From Synergistaceae bacterium (GTDB lineage: Bacteria > Synergistota > Synergistia > Synergistales > Aminobacteriaceae), in contig JAFSKV010000082.1 of the NCBI GenBank assembly GCA_017448795.1, positions 1-33,249 on the forward strand: 33,249 nucleotides of DNA, in the 5' to 3' direction. Made by a program: the position numbers and the translations under genes. Positions within the stretch are counted from its first letter, which is position 1. Each line of letters begins with the position of its first letter. The notes under the pieces were generated by a model that was given only the letters and a program-made list of their open reading frames with translations, ran no database searches and had not been told where the DNA came from. Positions 1 to 5,826 of the stretch are shown here, piece by piece.

Positions 1-33
1 CAGCGTGAAGCCCTCATGCCTTGTCCTGCTCAC
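1..33 (-). CDS. Type IV prepilin-like protein, N-terminal fragment (cut by window edge)
   Basis: Only the first 11 codons lie in the window. Read on the minus strand from a GTG at 33-31 they give VSRTRHEGFTL, the basic leader plus Gly-Phe-Thr-Leu cleavage site of a type IV prepilin or pseudopilin. An in-frame TGA sits three codons upstream of the GTG, so the start cannot lie much further up. A purine-rich GGGAAGGA about 12 nt upstream is a modest ribosome binding site. It lies 102 nt downstream of the complete pilin gene on the same strand and its GFTL region resembles that gene's, so this is probably a second pilin of the same cluster. Only the leader is visible, so major versus minor pilin cannot be decided. 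Confidence 0.7.
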   Translation of the reverse strand, partial: MSRTRHEGFTL

Positions 34-52
34 AGAAATTCACCGTCCTTCC

Positions 53-100
53 CTAAAACAAATCCCCCCTCCCCTGCATGATACACAGAGAAGAGGGGAG
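53..100 (-). terminator. Possible intrinsic terminator between the two pilin genes
   Basis: On the minus strand CTCCCCT (100-94) can pair with AGGGGAG (75-69). After a short G run comes TTTGTTTT (60-53). The stem is only 7 bp with an 18-nt loop, so this is a weak call. If real it would separate the complete pilin transcript from the downstream prepilin gene. Confidence 0.3.
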
Positions 101-135
101 TACCTTGCTATTTCGCCGGGCTGGGGTAGGTCTGC

Positions 136-627
136 CTAGCGGACGAACATGGCAACAACGGCTGTCTGTGTGCCGTAATTATCTTTGGAGGCAACCGAAC
201 TTGTAGCAACTCCTCCACAAAGCCCAACGGATTTTGCGCGTCCTTTGAGCTTGTTGATGATGCCCGCCTGTTCTGTAGCCGAATTTCTCGTATTATTGAT
301 GGTGTAGGTTACATACCACTCGCCGCTACTATTTATTACAACGTCATAGCCTGGTTCGCTGATGTTGTTCTTGTTGCTCAAGTATCCTGCTACGTCCTTG
401 CTGAAAGTGGAAGGAGCAGTTGTTACGCCTTCCATATCATCCATGTGATCCGTGTAATACGCCAACGCCGCCGTCTTCAGATTCCGCAGGTTGCTCACGA
501 TGTTGCTGGCCTTCGCTGACGTTACCGCCTCAGTGCTCGACAGCATCATCATTGCCGACAGAATCCCAATCACCACGATGACAATCAGCAGTTCCACAAG
601 CGTGAAACCCTTGCGCGATTTCTTCAT
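136..627 (-). CDS. Type IV prepilin / pseudopilin (N-methylation domain protein)
   Basis: The 163-residue protein begins MKKSRKGFTLVELLIV. It has a short basic leader, the prepilin peptidase site Gly7|Phe8, the conserved Glu at mature position 5, and a hydrophobic helix to about residue 30, as in type IV pilins and type II secretion pseudopilins. The remainder is a small globular domain with few cysteines. The protein should be inserted in the inner membrane, cleaved and methylated by a prepilin peptidase, and assembled into a pilus or pseudopilus. The ATG at 627 is preceded by AAGGAG 10 nt upstream. A second prepilin start lies downstream at 33. No assembly ATPase, platform protein or peptidase is visible, so pilin versus pseudopilin is open. 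Confidence 0.88.
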   Translation of the reverse strand: MKKSRKGFTLVELLIVIVVIGILSAMMMLSSTEAVTSAKASNIVSNLRNLKTAALAYYTDHMDDMEGVTTAPSTFSKDVAGYLSNKNNISEPGYDVVINSSGEWYVTYTINNTRNSATEQAGIINKLKGRAKSVGLCGGVATSSVASKDNYGTQTAVVAMFVR

Positions 628-647
628 GATAAATCTTCTCCTTCTAG

Positions 648-668
648 TTGTGTGTTGTGTGTTGTGTG
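648..668. repeat. Three perfect 7-nt tandem units (TTGTGTG) in the pilin leader
   Basis: TTGTGTG occurs three times in a row, followed by TGTT. On the pilin coding strand this is an ACACACA-rich stretch directly upstream of the ribosome binding site, in the 5' untranslated leader. Confidence 0.75.
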
Positions 669-792
669 TGTTATTGTCCCCTTGGAGGACTCCCGCCAGA
701 AATGCCCGAAGCCCCTGTCACTTCAGCTCCCGCATTCCTGAAACCCTTTCAGCAAAATTTTTCCCTCACTATCACCCCTTCAATGTATGTCC

Positions 793-798
793 ATTATA
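793..798 (-). promoter_or_regulatory. Candidate -10 box for the pilin gene
   Basis: A perfect TATAAT on the minus strand, about 165 nt upstream of the pilin ATG. The -35 position (around 816-821, TGTGAA) matches the sigma-70 consensus poorly. If used, it gives the pilin mRNA a long leader containing the 7-nt repeats. Confidence 0.35.
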
Positions 799-985
799 CT
801 CCAATTGCTGAAGCGTTCACAGCCTCACATAAAGTGAATCGGACAGCCTCCCGCAAAACTTGAACGCCAAGAATCACCGTGATACACGCAGAATTATACA
901 CGCGTTCCTGCCTGACTTACAGCGAAATTATCTCAGAACTTGACTCGCTAGCACCCTCTGACATTGCCGGCAAAAAGCAGCAGGC

Positions 986-1019
986 TGACTCGGTGAAGGA
1001 CTGCCGGGTCAATTTTTTT
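986..1019 (+). terminator. Intrinsic terminator with no gene upstream
   Basis: TGACTCGG (986-993) pairs with CCGGGTCA (1004-1011), 8 bp with one T-G wobble and a 10-nt loop, and is followed by seven T (1013-1019). It reads on the plus strand, 120 nt before the nfnA start. It has the form of a rho-independent terminator, but no plus-strand gene precedes it. Confidence 0.6.
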
Positions 1020-1052
1020 GTCCATCCCGCAAAATTAACCTGTGATAGTTGC

Positions 1053-1081
1053 TTGTGCAATCGCGGATTTTGCCTTATCAT
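1053..1081 (+). promoter_or_regulatory. Candidate sigma-70 promoter for nfnAB
   Basis: TTGTGC (1053-1058), a 17-nt spacer and TATCAT (1076-1081). The -10 matches 5 of 6 consensus bases; the -35 keeps TTG only. It lies downstream of the orphan hairpin at 986-1019 and about 58 nt before the chosen TTG start. Confidence 0.4.
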
Positions 1082-1138
1082 GTGCTAGTTATTATCCCAT
1101 TTCCACAATAATATACTTTGTATGAGGGGGAACAGCTT

Positions 1139-2011
1139 TTGCATAAGATACTTGAGAAACGCCAGCTCTCTTACGACAAGGAAAGAGATCAGAGCGTCTA
1201 CTACTTCAAGGTTGAAGCACCCGAAATCGCCCGCAACAGGAAAGCAGGACAGTTCATCATCTTCCAGATTGATGAGGATTACGGCGAACGTATACCTCTG
1301 ACCATCGCGGACGCAAGCGCAGAAGAAGGCTGGATCGCAATCGTATTCCAGACAGTCGGAGCAACAACACGCAGATTCTCCGAGACATTCAACGTAGGCG
1401 ACAACATCCCGGTACTCGTCGGGCCTCTCGGAAAACCCACGCACATCGAGAAGAAAGACGGCATCGTTCTCTGCGTTGGCGGCGGAATCGGAATCGCACC
1501 TCTTCACCCAATCGTCCAGGCTAACCACGCAATCGGCAACAAAGTCGTAACCATCATCGGCGCAAGGACTAAGGATCTCCTCTTCTTTGAGGACGAAATG
1601 AGAGCGGCAAGTGATGAGCTTATAGTCGTTACGGATGACGGCTCATACGGTCGCAAGGCAGTCGTTACCGTTCCTCTCACGGAAATCTGCGAGAAGGAGA
1701 AAGTCAGCGAGATAGTCTCAATCGGCCCGGCCATCATGATGAAGTTCTGCGTCTCAGCTGCAAGACCGTTCAACGTACCCATCACCACGTCGCTCAACAC
1801 GATTATGATTGACGGCACGGGGATGTGCGGTTGCTGCCGCGTGAAGGTCGGCGACAAGACAAAGTTCGTGTGCGTTGACGGCCCGGAGTTCAACGGCTAC
1901 GAGGTTGATTTCGACAACATGATGCAGAGGATGACGGCCTTCAAGGACAAAGAGCGCGAGGCAGACCACAAGTGCCGTATCGGACTCGACGCAGCGAAGA
2001 AGGGGGCGTAA
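1139..2011 (+). CDS. nfnA: NfnA / sulfide dehydrogenase beta-like subunit: NADH-dependent ferredoxin-NADP+ oxidoreductase, FAD and 2Fe-2S subunit
   Basis: This is the small subunit of the cytoplasmic NfnAB complex, which couples NADH, ferredoxin and NADP+. The 290-residue protein has an N-terminal FAD-binding barrel (APEIA..AGQF, then RIPLTIAD), a nucleotide-binding Rossmann part (VGGGIGIAPL) and a C-terminal 2Fe-2S motif. That motif reads GTGMCGCCRV with a later Cys in KFVCVDGPEF. The second Cys of GCCRV replaces the Ala or Gly I recall as usual. I chose TTG at 1139 because GAGGGGG lies 8 nt upstream and the product MHKILEKRQLS aligns with the family N-terminus; a TTG at 1118 would put that ribosome binding site inside the gene. 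nfnB follows 3 nt later. Older databases call the family ferredoxin-NADP reductase subunit alpha; a sulfide dehydrogenase role is not excluded. Confidence 0.88.
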   Translation: MHKILEKRQLSYDKERDQSVYYFKVEAPEIARNRKAGQFIIFQIDEDYGERIPLTIADASAEEGWIAIVFQTVGATTRRFSETFNVGDNIPVLVGPLGKPTHIEKKDGIVLCVGGGIGIAPLHPIVQANHAIGNKVVTIIGARTKDLLFFEDEMRAASDELIVVTDDGSYGRKAVVTVPLTEICEKEKVSEIVSIGPAIMMKFCVSAARPFNVPITTSLNTIMIDGTGMCGCCRVKVGDKTKFVCVDGPEFNGYEVDFDNMMQRMTAFKDKEREADHKCRIGLDAAKKGA

Positions 2012-2014
2012 CTC

Positions 2015-3505
2015 ATGAGCGAACACAAGACAACAGAAATGTTACAGGAAGAAGCCGCGAAAATCTGGGCAGGACTTGAGGGAAAAACTCTGACCAACAA
2101 AGACAGGTTTGCGATTCCTCAGCAGGAAATGCCCTCGCAGGAGCCGGAAGTACGCGCACATAACATGTCGGAAGTCGCGCTAGGCTACACTGAGACACAG
2201 GCAAGAGTCGAGGCTGAACGCTGCATACAGTGTCCGACAGCCCCGTGCAAGAAAGGCTGCCCCGTCGGAGTGCCTATACCTGAGTTCATCAAGCACATTC
2301 AGGCAGGAGACTTCAAGGGAGCAATCGACACCATCAAGACAACCAACCTTCTCCCGGCAATTTGCGGCCGTGTATGCCCTCAGGAGAAGCAGTGCCAGGA
2401 TCATTGCACAATCGGGAAGATGCTCAAGTCCCCGGAGAAAGCTGTAGCAATCGGCAGGCTTGAACGCTACGTTGCCGACTGGGAGAGAGCCAACGACAAA
2501 ATCACCGTCCCGACTCCCAAGCCCGACACAGGGAAGAAAGTTGCGGTTATCGGTTCAGGCCCGGCAGGACTCACTGTTGCGGCGGATATTCGCAGGGAAG
2601 GCCACAGCGTTACGGTGTTCGAGGCGTTCCAGAAGACCGGCGGAGTCATGGTGTACGGCATTCCTGAGTTCCGTCTTCCGAAGGCACTAGTCGCAAAAGA
2701 AGTCGAGAACCTCAAGAGGATGGGCGTTGAGTTCAAGACCAGCTTCCTTGTTGGACGCACTGCCACTCTTGAGCAGCTCCTCAAGGAACAGGGATTTGAC
2801 GCGGCATTTATTGGGACTGGTGCAGGGTTGCCCAAGTTCATGCACATTGAGGGCGAGAATCTCATCGGCGTATTCAGCGCAAACGAGTACCTTACACGCT
2901 CCAACCTCATGAAGGCCTATGACCGCGAACACGCAGACACCCCCATGTATGACGCGAAGAGGGTTGCTGTTTTCGGCGGCGGAAACGTGGCTATGGACGG
3001 CGCAAGGACAGCGTTGCGTCTCGGAGCCGAGAAGGTCTACTGCGTCTACAGAAGGACACGCGCAGAGATGCCCGCGAGAATCGAGGAAGTAGCCCACGCA
3101 TTCGAGGAAGGAGTCGATTTCCACTTCTTGGAGAACCCGACAAAGTTCATCGGCGACGACAAGGGAAGGCTCGTAGGAGTTGAGCTTCTCACGTATGAGC
3201 TTGGCGAGCCCGACGCATCAGGACGCAGAAGGCCGGTAGCAATTCCGGGAACTGAACACGTCCTCGACATTGACGCGGCGGTTATAGCACTCGGCAATGA
3301 CAGCAATCCGCTCATGTCCCAGACAACAGAAGGCCTCAACGTAACCAAGTACGGCAACATCATCGTCGACGAGAACCAGAAGACGAGCATCCCGCGTGTG
3401 TGGGCTGGCGGAGACATCGTGCTTGGGGCGGCAACTGTCATCCTCGCAATGGGTGAGGGCAGGAGAGCGGCGGCCAGCATGAATGAGTACCTCGCGGGCA
3501 AATAG
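2015..3505 (+). CDS. nfnB: NfnB / glutamate-synthase-small-chain-like oxidoreductase (FAD, two 4Fe-4S)
   Basis: The 496-residue partner of NfnA carries the bifurcating FAD, two 4Fe-4S sites and the NADPH site. N-terminal cysteines 70, 73, 78 and 82 (CIQC...PCKKGCP) and 117, 121, 127 and 131 (CGRVCP...C...C) fit the two-cluster domain of GltD-like proteins. GSGPAG at about 180-185 is the FAD dinucleotide fold, GGGNVAMD at about 321-328 is the NADP(H) fold, and AGGDIVLGAATV near the C-terminus is the usual closing FAD motif. The length is normal for this family. Spacing of 3 nt from nfnA indicates translational coupling. Annotation as glutamate synthase small subunit is a common misnomer: no large GltB subunit is present here. 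Confidence 0.9.
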   Translation: MSEHKTTEMLQEEAAKIWAGLEGKTLTNKDRFAIPQQEMPSQEPEVRAHNMSEVALGYTETQARVEAERCIQCPTAPCKKGCPVGVPIPEFIKHIQAGDFKGAIDTIKTTNLLPAICGRVCPQEKQCQDHCTIGKMLKSPEKAVAIGRLERYVADWERANDKITVPTPKPDTGKKVAVIGSGPAGLTVAADIRREGHSVTVFEAFQKTGGVMVYGIPEFRLPKALVAKEVENLKRMGVEFKTSFLVGRTATLEQLLKEQGFDAAFIGTGAGLPKFMHIEGENLIGVFSANEYLTRSNLMKAYDREHADTPMYDAKRVAVFGGGNVAMDGARTALRLGAEKVYCVYRRTRAEMPARIEEVAHAFEEGVDFHFLENPTKFIGDDKGRLVGVELLTYELGEPDASGRRRPVAIPGTEHVLDIDAAVIALGNDSNPLMSQTTEGLNVTKYGNIIVDENQKTSIPRVWAGGDIVLGAATVILAMGEGRRAAASMNEYLAGK

Positions 3506-3539
3506 CCAGTCAGCAGGAATCATAATCACGTGAAATTTT

Positions 3540-3576
3540 GCGGAGGAGTCAGAATCACGGCTTCTCCGCTTTTCTT
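3540..3576 (+). terminator. Intrinsic terminator after nfnAB
   Basis: GCGGAGGAG (3540-3548) pairs with CTTCTCCGC (3561-3569), 9 bp with one wobble and a 12-nt loop, followed by TTTTCTT. It lies 34 nt past the nfnB stop and ends just before the AAGGAGGG ribosome binding site of the next gene. Confidence 0.65.
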
Positions 3577-3592
3577 AAGGAGGGATATTTTC

Positions 3593-4381
3593 ATGACAGA
3601 GGAACGGCGGGGGAAGGTTCATCTCGCGCTTGACCCTGAGAATTGCCCGGAGGCTATAGCGTACTTCGAGCGCATGAAAGATGCAGACTCTGTACCGTCA
3701 TACCAGCTGGCCTCAGACCTCGTGAACTGCGACAAGGATAAGGACATGCCCCGCGAGCTGTTCGGCTTCATCGTCAGCCTGTACGAGGACTCAATCAGCA
3801 AGGGCAACACGGACGCGATGAATGATCTCGGCGCGCTGTACTATGACGGGCGGGGTTGCTGCCAGGATTTCGCGAAGGCTGTCCACTACTACACGATGGC
3901 GGCTGAACACGGCCACGAGCTTGCTACTGAGAACTTGGGCTACTGTTACTACTACGGCAGGAGCATCCCGGTCGACTACGAGAAGGCGTTTCAGTGTTTT
4001 GCGCGTGGGGCGTTCACGGGGCGGCTGGTCTCACTCTACAAGATAGGCGACATGTACCGCAAAGGCTATTTTGTCGACAAGAACCCGGAGGAAGCCTTCA
4101 AGATTTACGAACGCTGCCTTGAGCTTATGACCGGCCATGATGAATGGTACGTTGCTGGCCCGGTGTACTTGCGCTTAGGTTACATGTATCTTGACGGTTT
4201 CGGCACGGAAAAGGACGCGTTCATTGCGCTGAAGTGCTTTCAGGAGGCGGAATGTTTCCTGTACAACATGGTTGCCGACTGTGATGTCATGTACACGGGA
4301 AGCCTCAAGGCCTCAGTCTCAGGTCAGGAACGCGCAAGGTCAGAGCTGGCCGGGAAATTGCACGTTAGGAGCTGGCCATAA
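3593..4381 (+). CDS. Sel1-like repeat protein, cytoplasmic
   Basis: The 262-residue protein has at least four Sel1-type helical repeats. Recognisable units start near AMNDLGALYYDGRG, ATENLGYCYYYGRS, SLYKIGDMYRKGYF and LRLGYMYLDGFG; each has the Ala/Gly pattern and ends in a Lys-Ala-x-x-x-Tyr helix. Such repeats are protein-binding scaffolds, and no enzyme domain, signal peptide or membrane helix is visible. ATG 3593 is chosen because AAGGAGGG lies 8 nt upstream; an in-frame GTG at 3530 would place the nfnAB terminator inside the gene. The stop codon TAA (4379-4381) overlaps the apparent ATA start of the methyltransferase gene. Function unknown. Confidence 0.8.
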   Translation: MTEERRGKVHLALDPENCPEAIAYFERMKDADSVPSYQLASDLVNCDKDKDMPRELFGFIVSLYEDSISKGNTDAMNDLGALYYDGRGCCQDFAKAVHYYTMAAEHGHELATENLGYCYYYGRSIPVDYEKAFQCFARGAFTGRLVSLYKIGDMYRKGYFVDKNPEEAFKIYERCLELMTGHDEWYVAGPVYLRLGYMYLDGFGTEKDAFIALKCFQEAECFLYNMVADCDVMYTGSLKASVSGQERARSELAGKLHVRSWP

Positions 4382-5313
4382 ACAGGCCGTCTTGCGTTGA
4401 GATATGCGCGGGGGCAGGAGGGCAGGCATTAGGGCTTGAACGCGCCGGATTCCGTCATTCCGTGCTTGTCGAGCATGAGCCGGAATACTGCGGAGTCCTG
4501 AAGCGCAACCGTCCGGGCTGGAATGTGCTTTGCGGGGATGTCCGGGATTTTGACGGCAGGAATTACGCGGGGGCGGATCTTCTTGCGGGGGGTGTGCCGT
4601 GTCCTCCGTTCTCTGTTGCAGGGAAGCAGTTAGGCCGCAATGATGAGCGCGACTTGTTCCCCGAAGCTATCAGGCTTATACGCGAGATTTCCCCGAAGGC
4701 CGTGATGCTGGAGAACGTGCGCGGCTTTCTTGGACGCAGGTTTGATTCTTACAGGCGTGAAATTCTGAATGATATTGAGGCTCTCGGCTACACAGTGCAT
4801 ATCAGGCTGCTGAATGCGTCATGCTTCGGCGTTCCTCAGTCAAGATTGCGCGTTGTGATTGCCGGCATAAGGAATGACCAGAATATATTTTTTGCGTACC
4901 CTGAAGGAAACAACAGGCTCGTAACAGTCGGTGAGGCTCTGCGTGATTTAGTTGCGTCCAGAGGCTGGGAGGGCGCGGAAGAATGGGCGGAGCTTGCGGA
5001 CAAACCAGCTCCCTCAATCGTGGGCGGCTCAAAGAAACACGGCGGCGCGGACCTGGGGCCGGTGAAGGCGCGTGAGGCTTGGGCGTTGATGGGGGTTGAC
5101 GGAAGGGGAATAGCAGACGAGCCTCCAGACCCCGGACATACAGGAATGATACGGTTGACCTCAAGAATGCTGGCACGGCTTCAGGGCTTTCCTGACACGT
5201 GGACATTCAGCGCAAAGAAAACCGTAACCTGCCGCATGATAGGCAATGCTTTTCCCCCGCCTGTTGCCGAAGCTGTCGGACGGCAAATAAGGAAGTGCTT
5301 AATTCATGAGTGA
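4378..5313 (+). CDS. C5-cytosine DNA methyltransferase (NgoMIV-type), with non-canonical or mutated start
   Basis: This enzyme would methylate cytosine C5 in a type II recognition site. Numbering from codon 4378: motif I CAGAGGQALGLE (about 9-20), catalytic PCPPFS with Cys75, ENV at 112-114, QSRLR at 154-158, a target-recognition region, and GNAFPPPVAEAVG from about 289. The 311-residue length is normal. The only way to include motif I is to begin at 4378, which reads ATA-AAC-AGG; AGGAG lies 6 nt upstream, and an in-frame TAG at 4366-4368 blocks longer forms. The first canonical start is GTG 4462, which loses motif I and therefore SAM binding. The ATA overlaps the upstream TAA as ATAA, suggesting a former ATGA overlap. 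Its endonuclease partner overlaps the 3' end by 8 nt. From memory it most resembles M.NgoMIV/M.NaeI-type enzymes (GCCGGC); that specificity is inference. Confidence 0.85.
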   Translation: MNRPSCVEICAGAGGQALGLERAGFRHSVLVEHEPEYCGVLKRNRPGWNVLCGDVRDFDGRNYAGADLLAGGVPCPPFSVAGKQLGRNDERDLFPEAIRLIREISPKAVMLENVRGFLGRRFDSYRREILNDIEALGYTVHIRLLNASCFGVPQSRLRVVIAGIRNDQNIFFAYPEGNNRLVTVGEALRDLVASRGWEGAEEWAELADKPAPSIVGGSKKHGGADLGPVKAREAWALMGVDGRGIADEPPDPGHTGMIRLTSRMLARLQGFPDTWTFSAKKTVTCRMIGNAFPPPVAEAVGRQIRKCLIHE

Positions 5314-5803
5314 GGCGTTAATCCCTGAAGCAAGGAAAATTTTTCACAGCAGACTTATTGAGACTGACACATTAACTGTTTCTGACGGATGCGTATCGAA
5401 CGCGGACACTTCGAGTGCGTCATCAAAGGCAATCGCGCTCAGGACGGCAGAAATCATTTCACGGGAATGCAACCATGAGCTTCACACTGCGGGCAAAATT
5501 TCAGGGCAGACTCTGGGACGGCAGTTTGAGGTTCTAGTGTCGGAATTCCTGCAAGATACTTTCCTGAAGATGCATGACCTGCGTCCGGGTAAATGGTTTG
5601 TCTCACGCGGGGCAAAGACAAATTATTTCTCCCAGTATGAACACCTCGCCGCCTTGAACAGCCTCATCAGCGAGAATATACAGCTTGCGGCCATATTAGG
5701 GAATGACTACATCGTAGCTCCTGACATTGAGTTATTGCGGACGCTAGAAGACGGAAAACGCCTGAAGGATATTTCTGACTTGCCGCTTGATTTGATACTA
5801 TAG
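5306..5803 (+). pseudogene. NgoMIV-like type II restriction endonuclease with large internal in-frame deletion
   Basis: The 165-residue product aligns, from memory, with both ends of NgoMIV (286 residues, cuts GCC^GGC) but lacks the middle. The N-terminal part keeps VSNAD, the helix with Glu75 (GRQFEVLVSEF), and the first active-site acid in YIVAPD (Asp140, the same number as in NgoMIV). About eight residues later it jumps to GKRLKDISDLPLDLIL, which matches the extreme C-terminus of NgoMIV. The missing stretch of about 120 residues contains the Ser-Cys-Lys catalytic motif and the downstream Glu, so the protein should be inactive. The frame is intact and the ATG overlaps the methyltransferase stop by 8 nt, so it may still be translated. 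An alternative is an unrelated short family member, but the conserved tail argues against it. Confidence 0.72.
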
Positions 5804-5826
5804 CTATGAACATGGAGGCGTTGAAT

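Larger units (their letters stand above)
669..1052. other. Intergenic region between divergent pilin and nfnA
   Basis: No convincing gene lies in this stretch; the short open frames lack ribosome binding sites and recognisable composition. It holds a minus-strand TATAAT (798-793) that could be the pilin promoter and a plus-strand terminator-like hairpin at 986-1019 with no gene upstream of it. The rest is unexplained non-coding sequence. Confidence 0.6.

Noticed and set aside
879-1088. Plus-strand open frame of 69 codons in the pilin-nfnA gap
   Set aside because: No ribosome binding site, no recognisable composition, and it runs through the T7 terminator hairpin.
4462-5313. GTG 4462 as the methyltransferase start
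   Set aside because: It removes SAM motif I, which is clearly encoded upstream in the same frame; no ribosome binding site fits this GTG.
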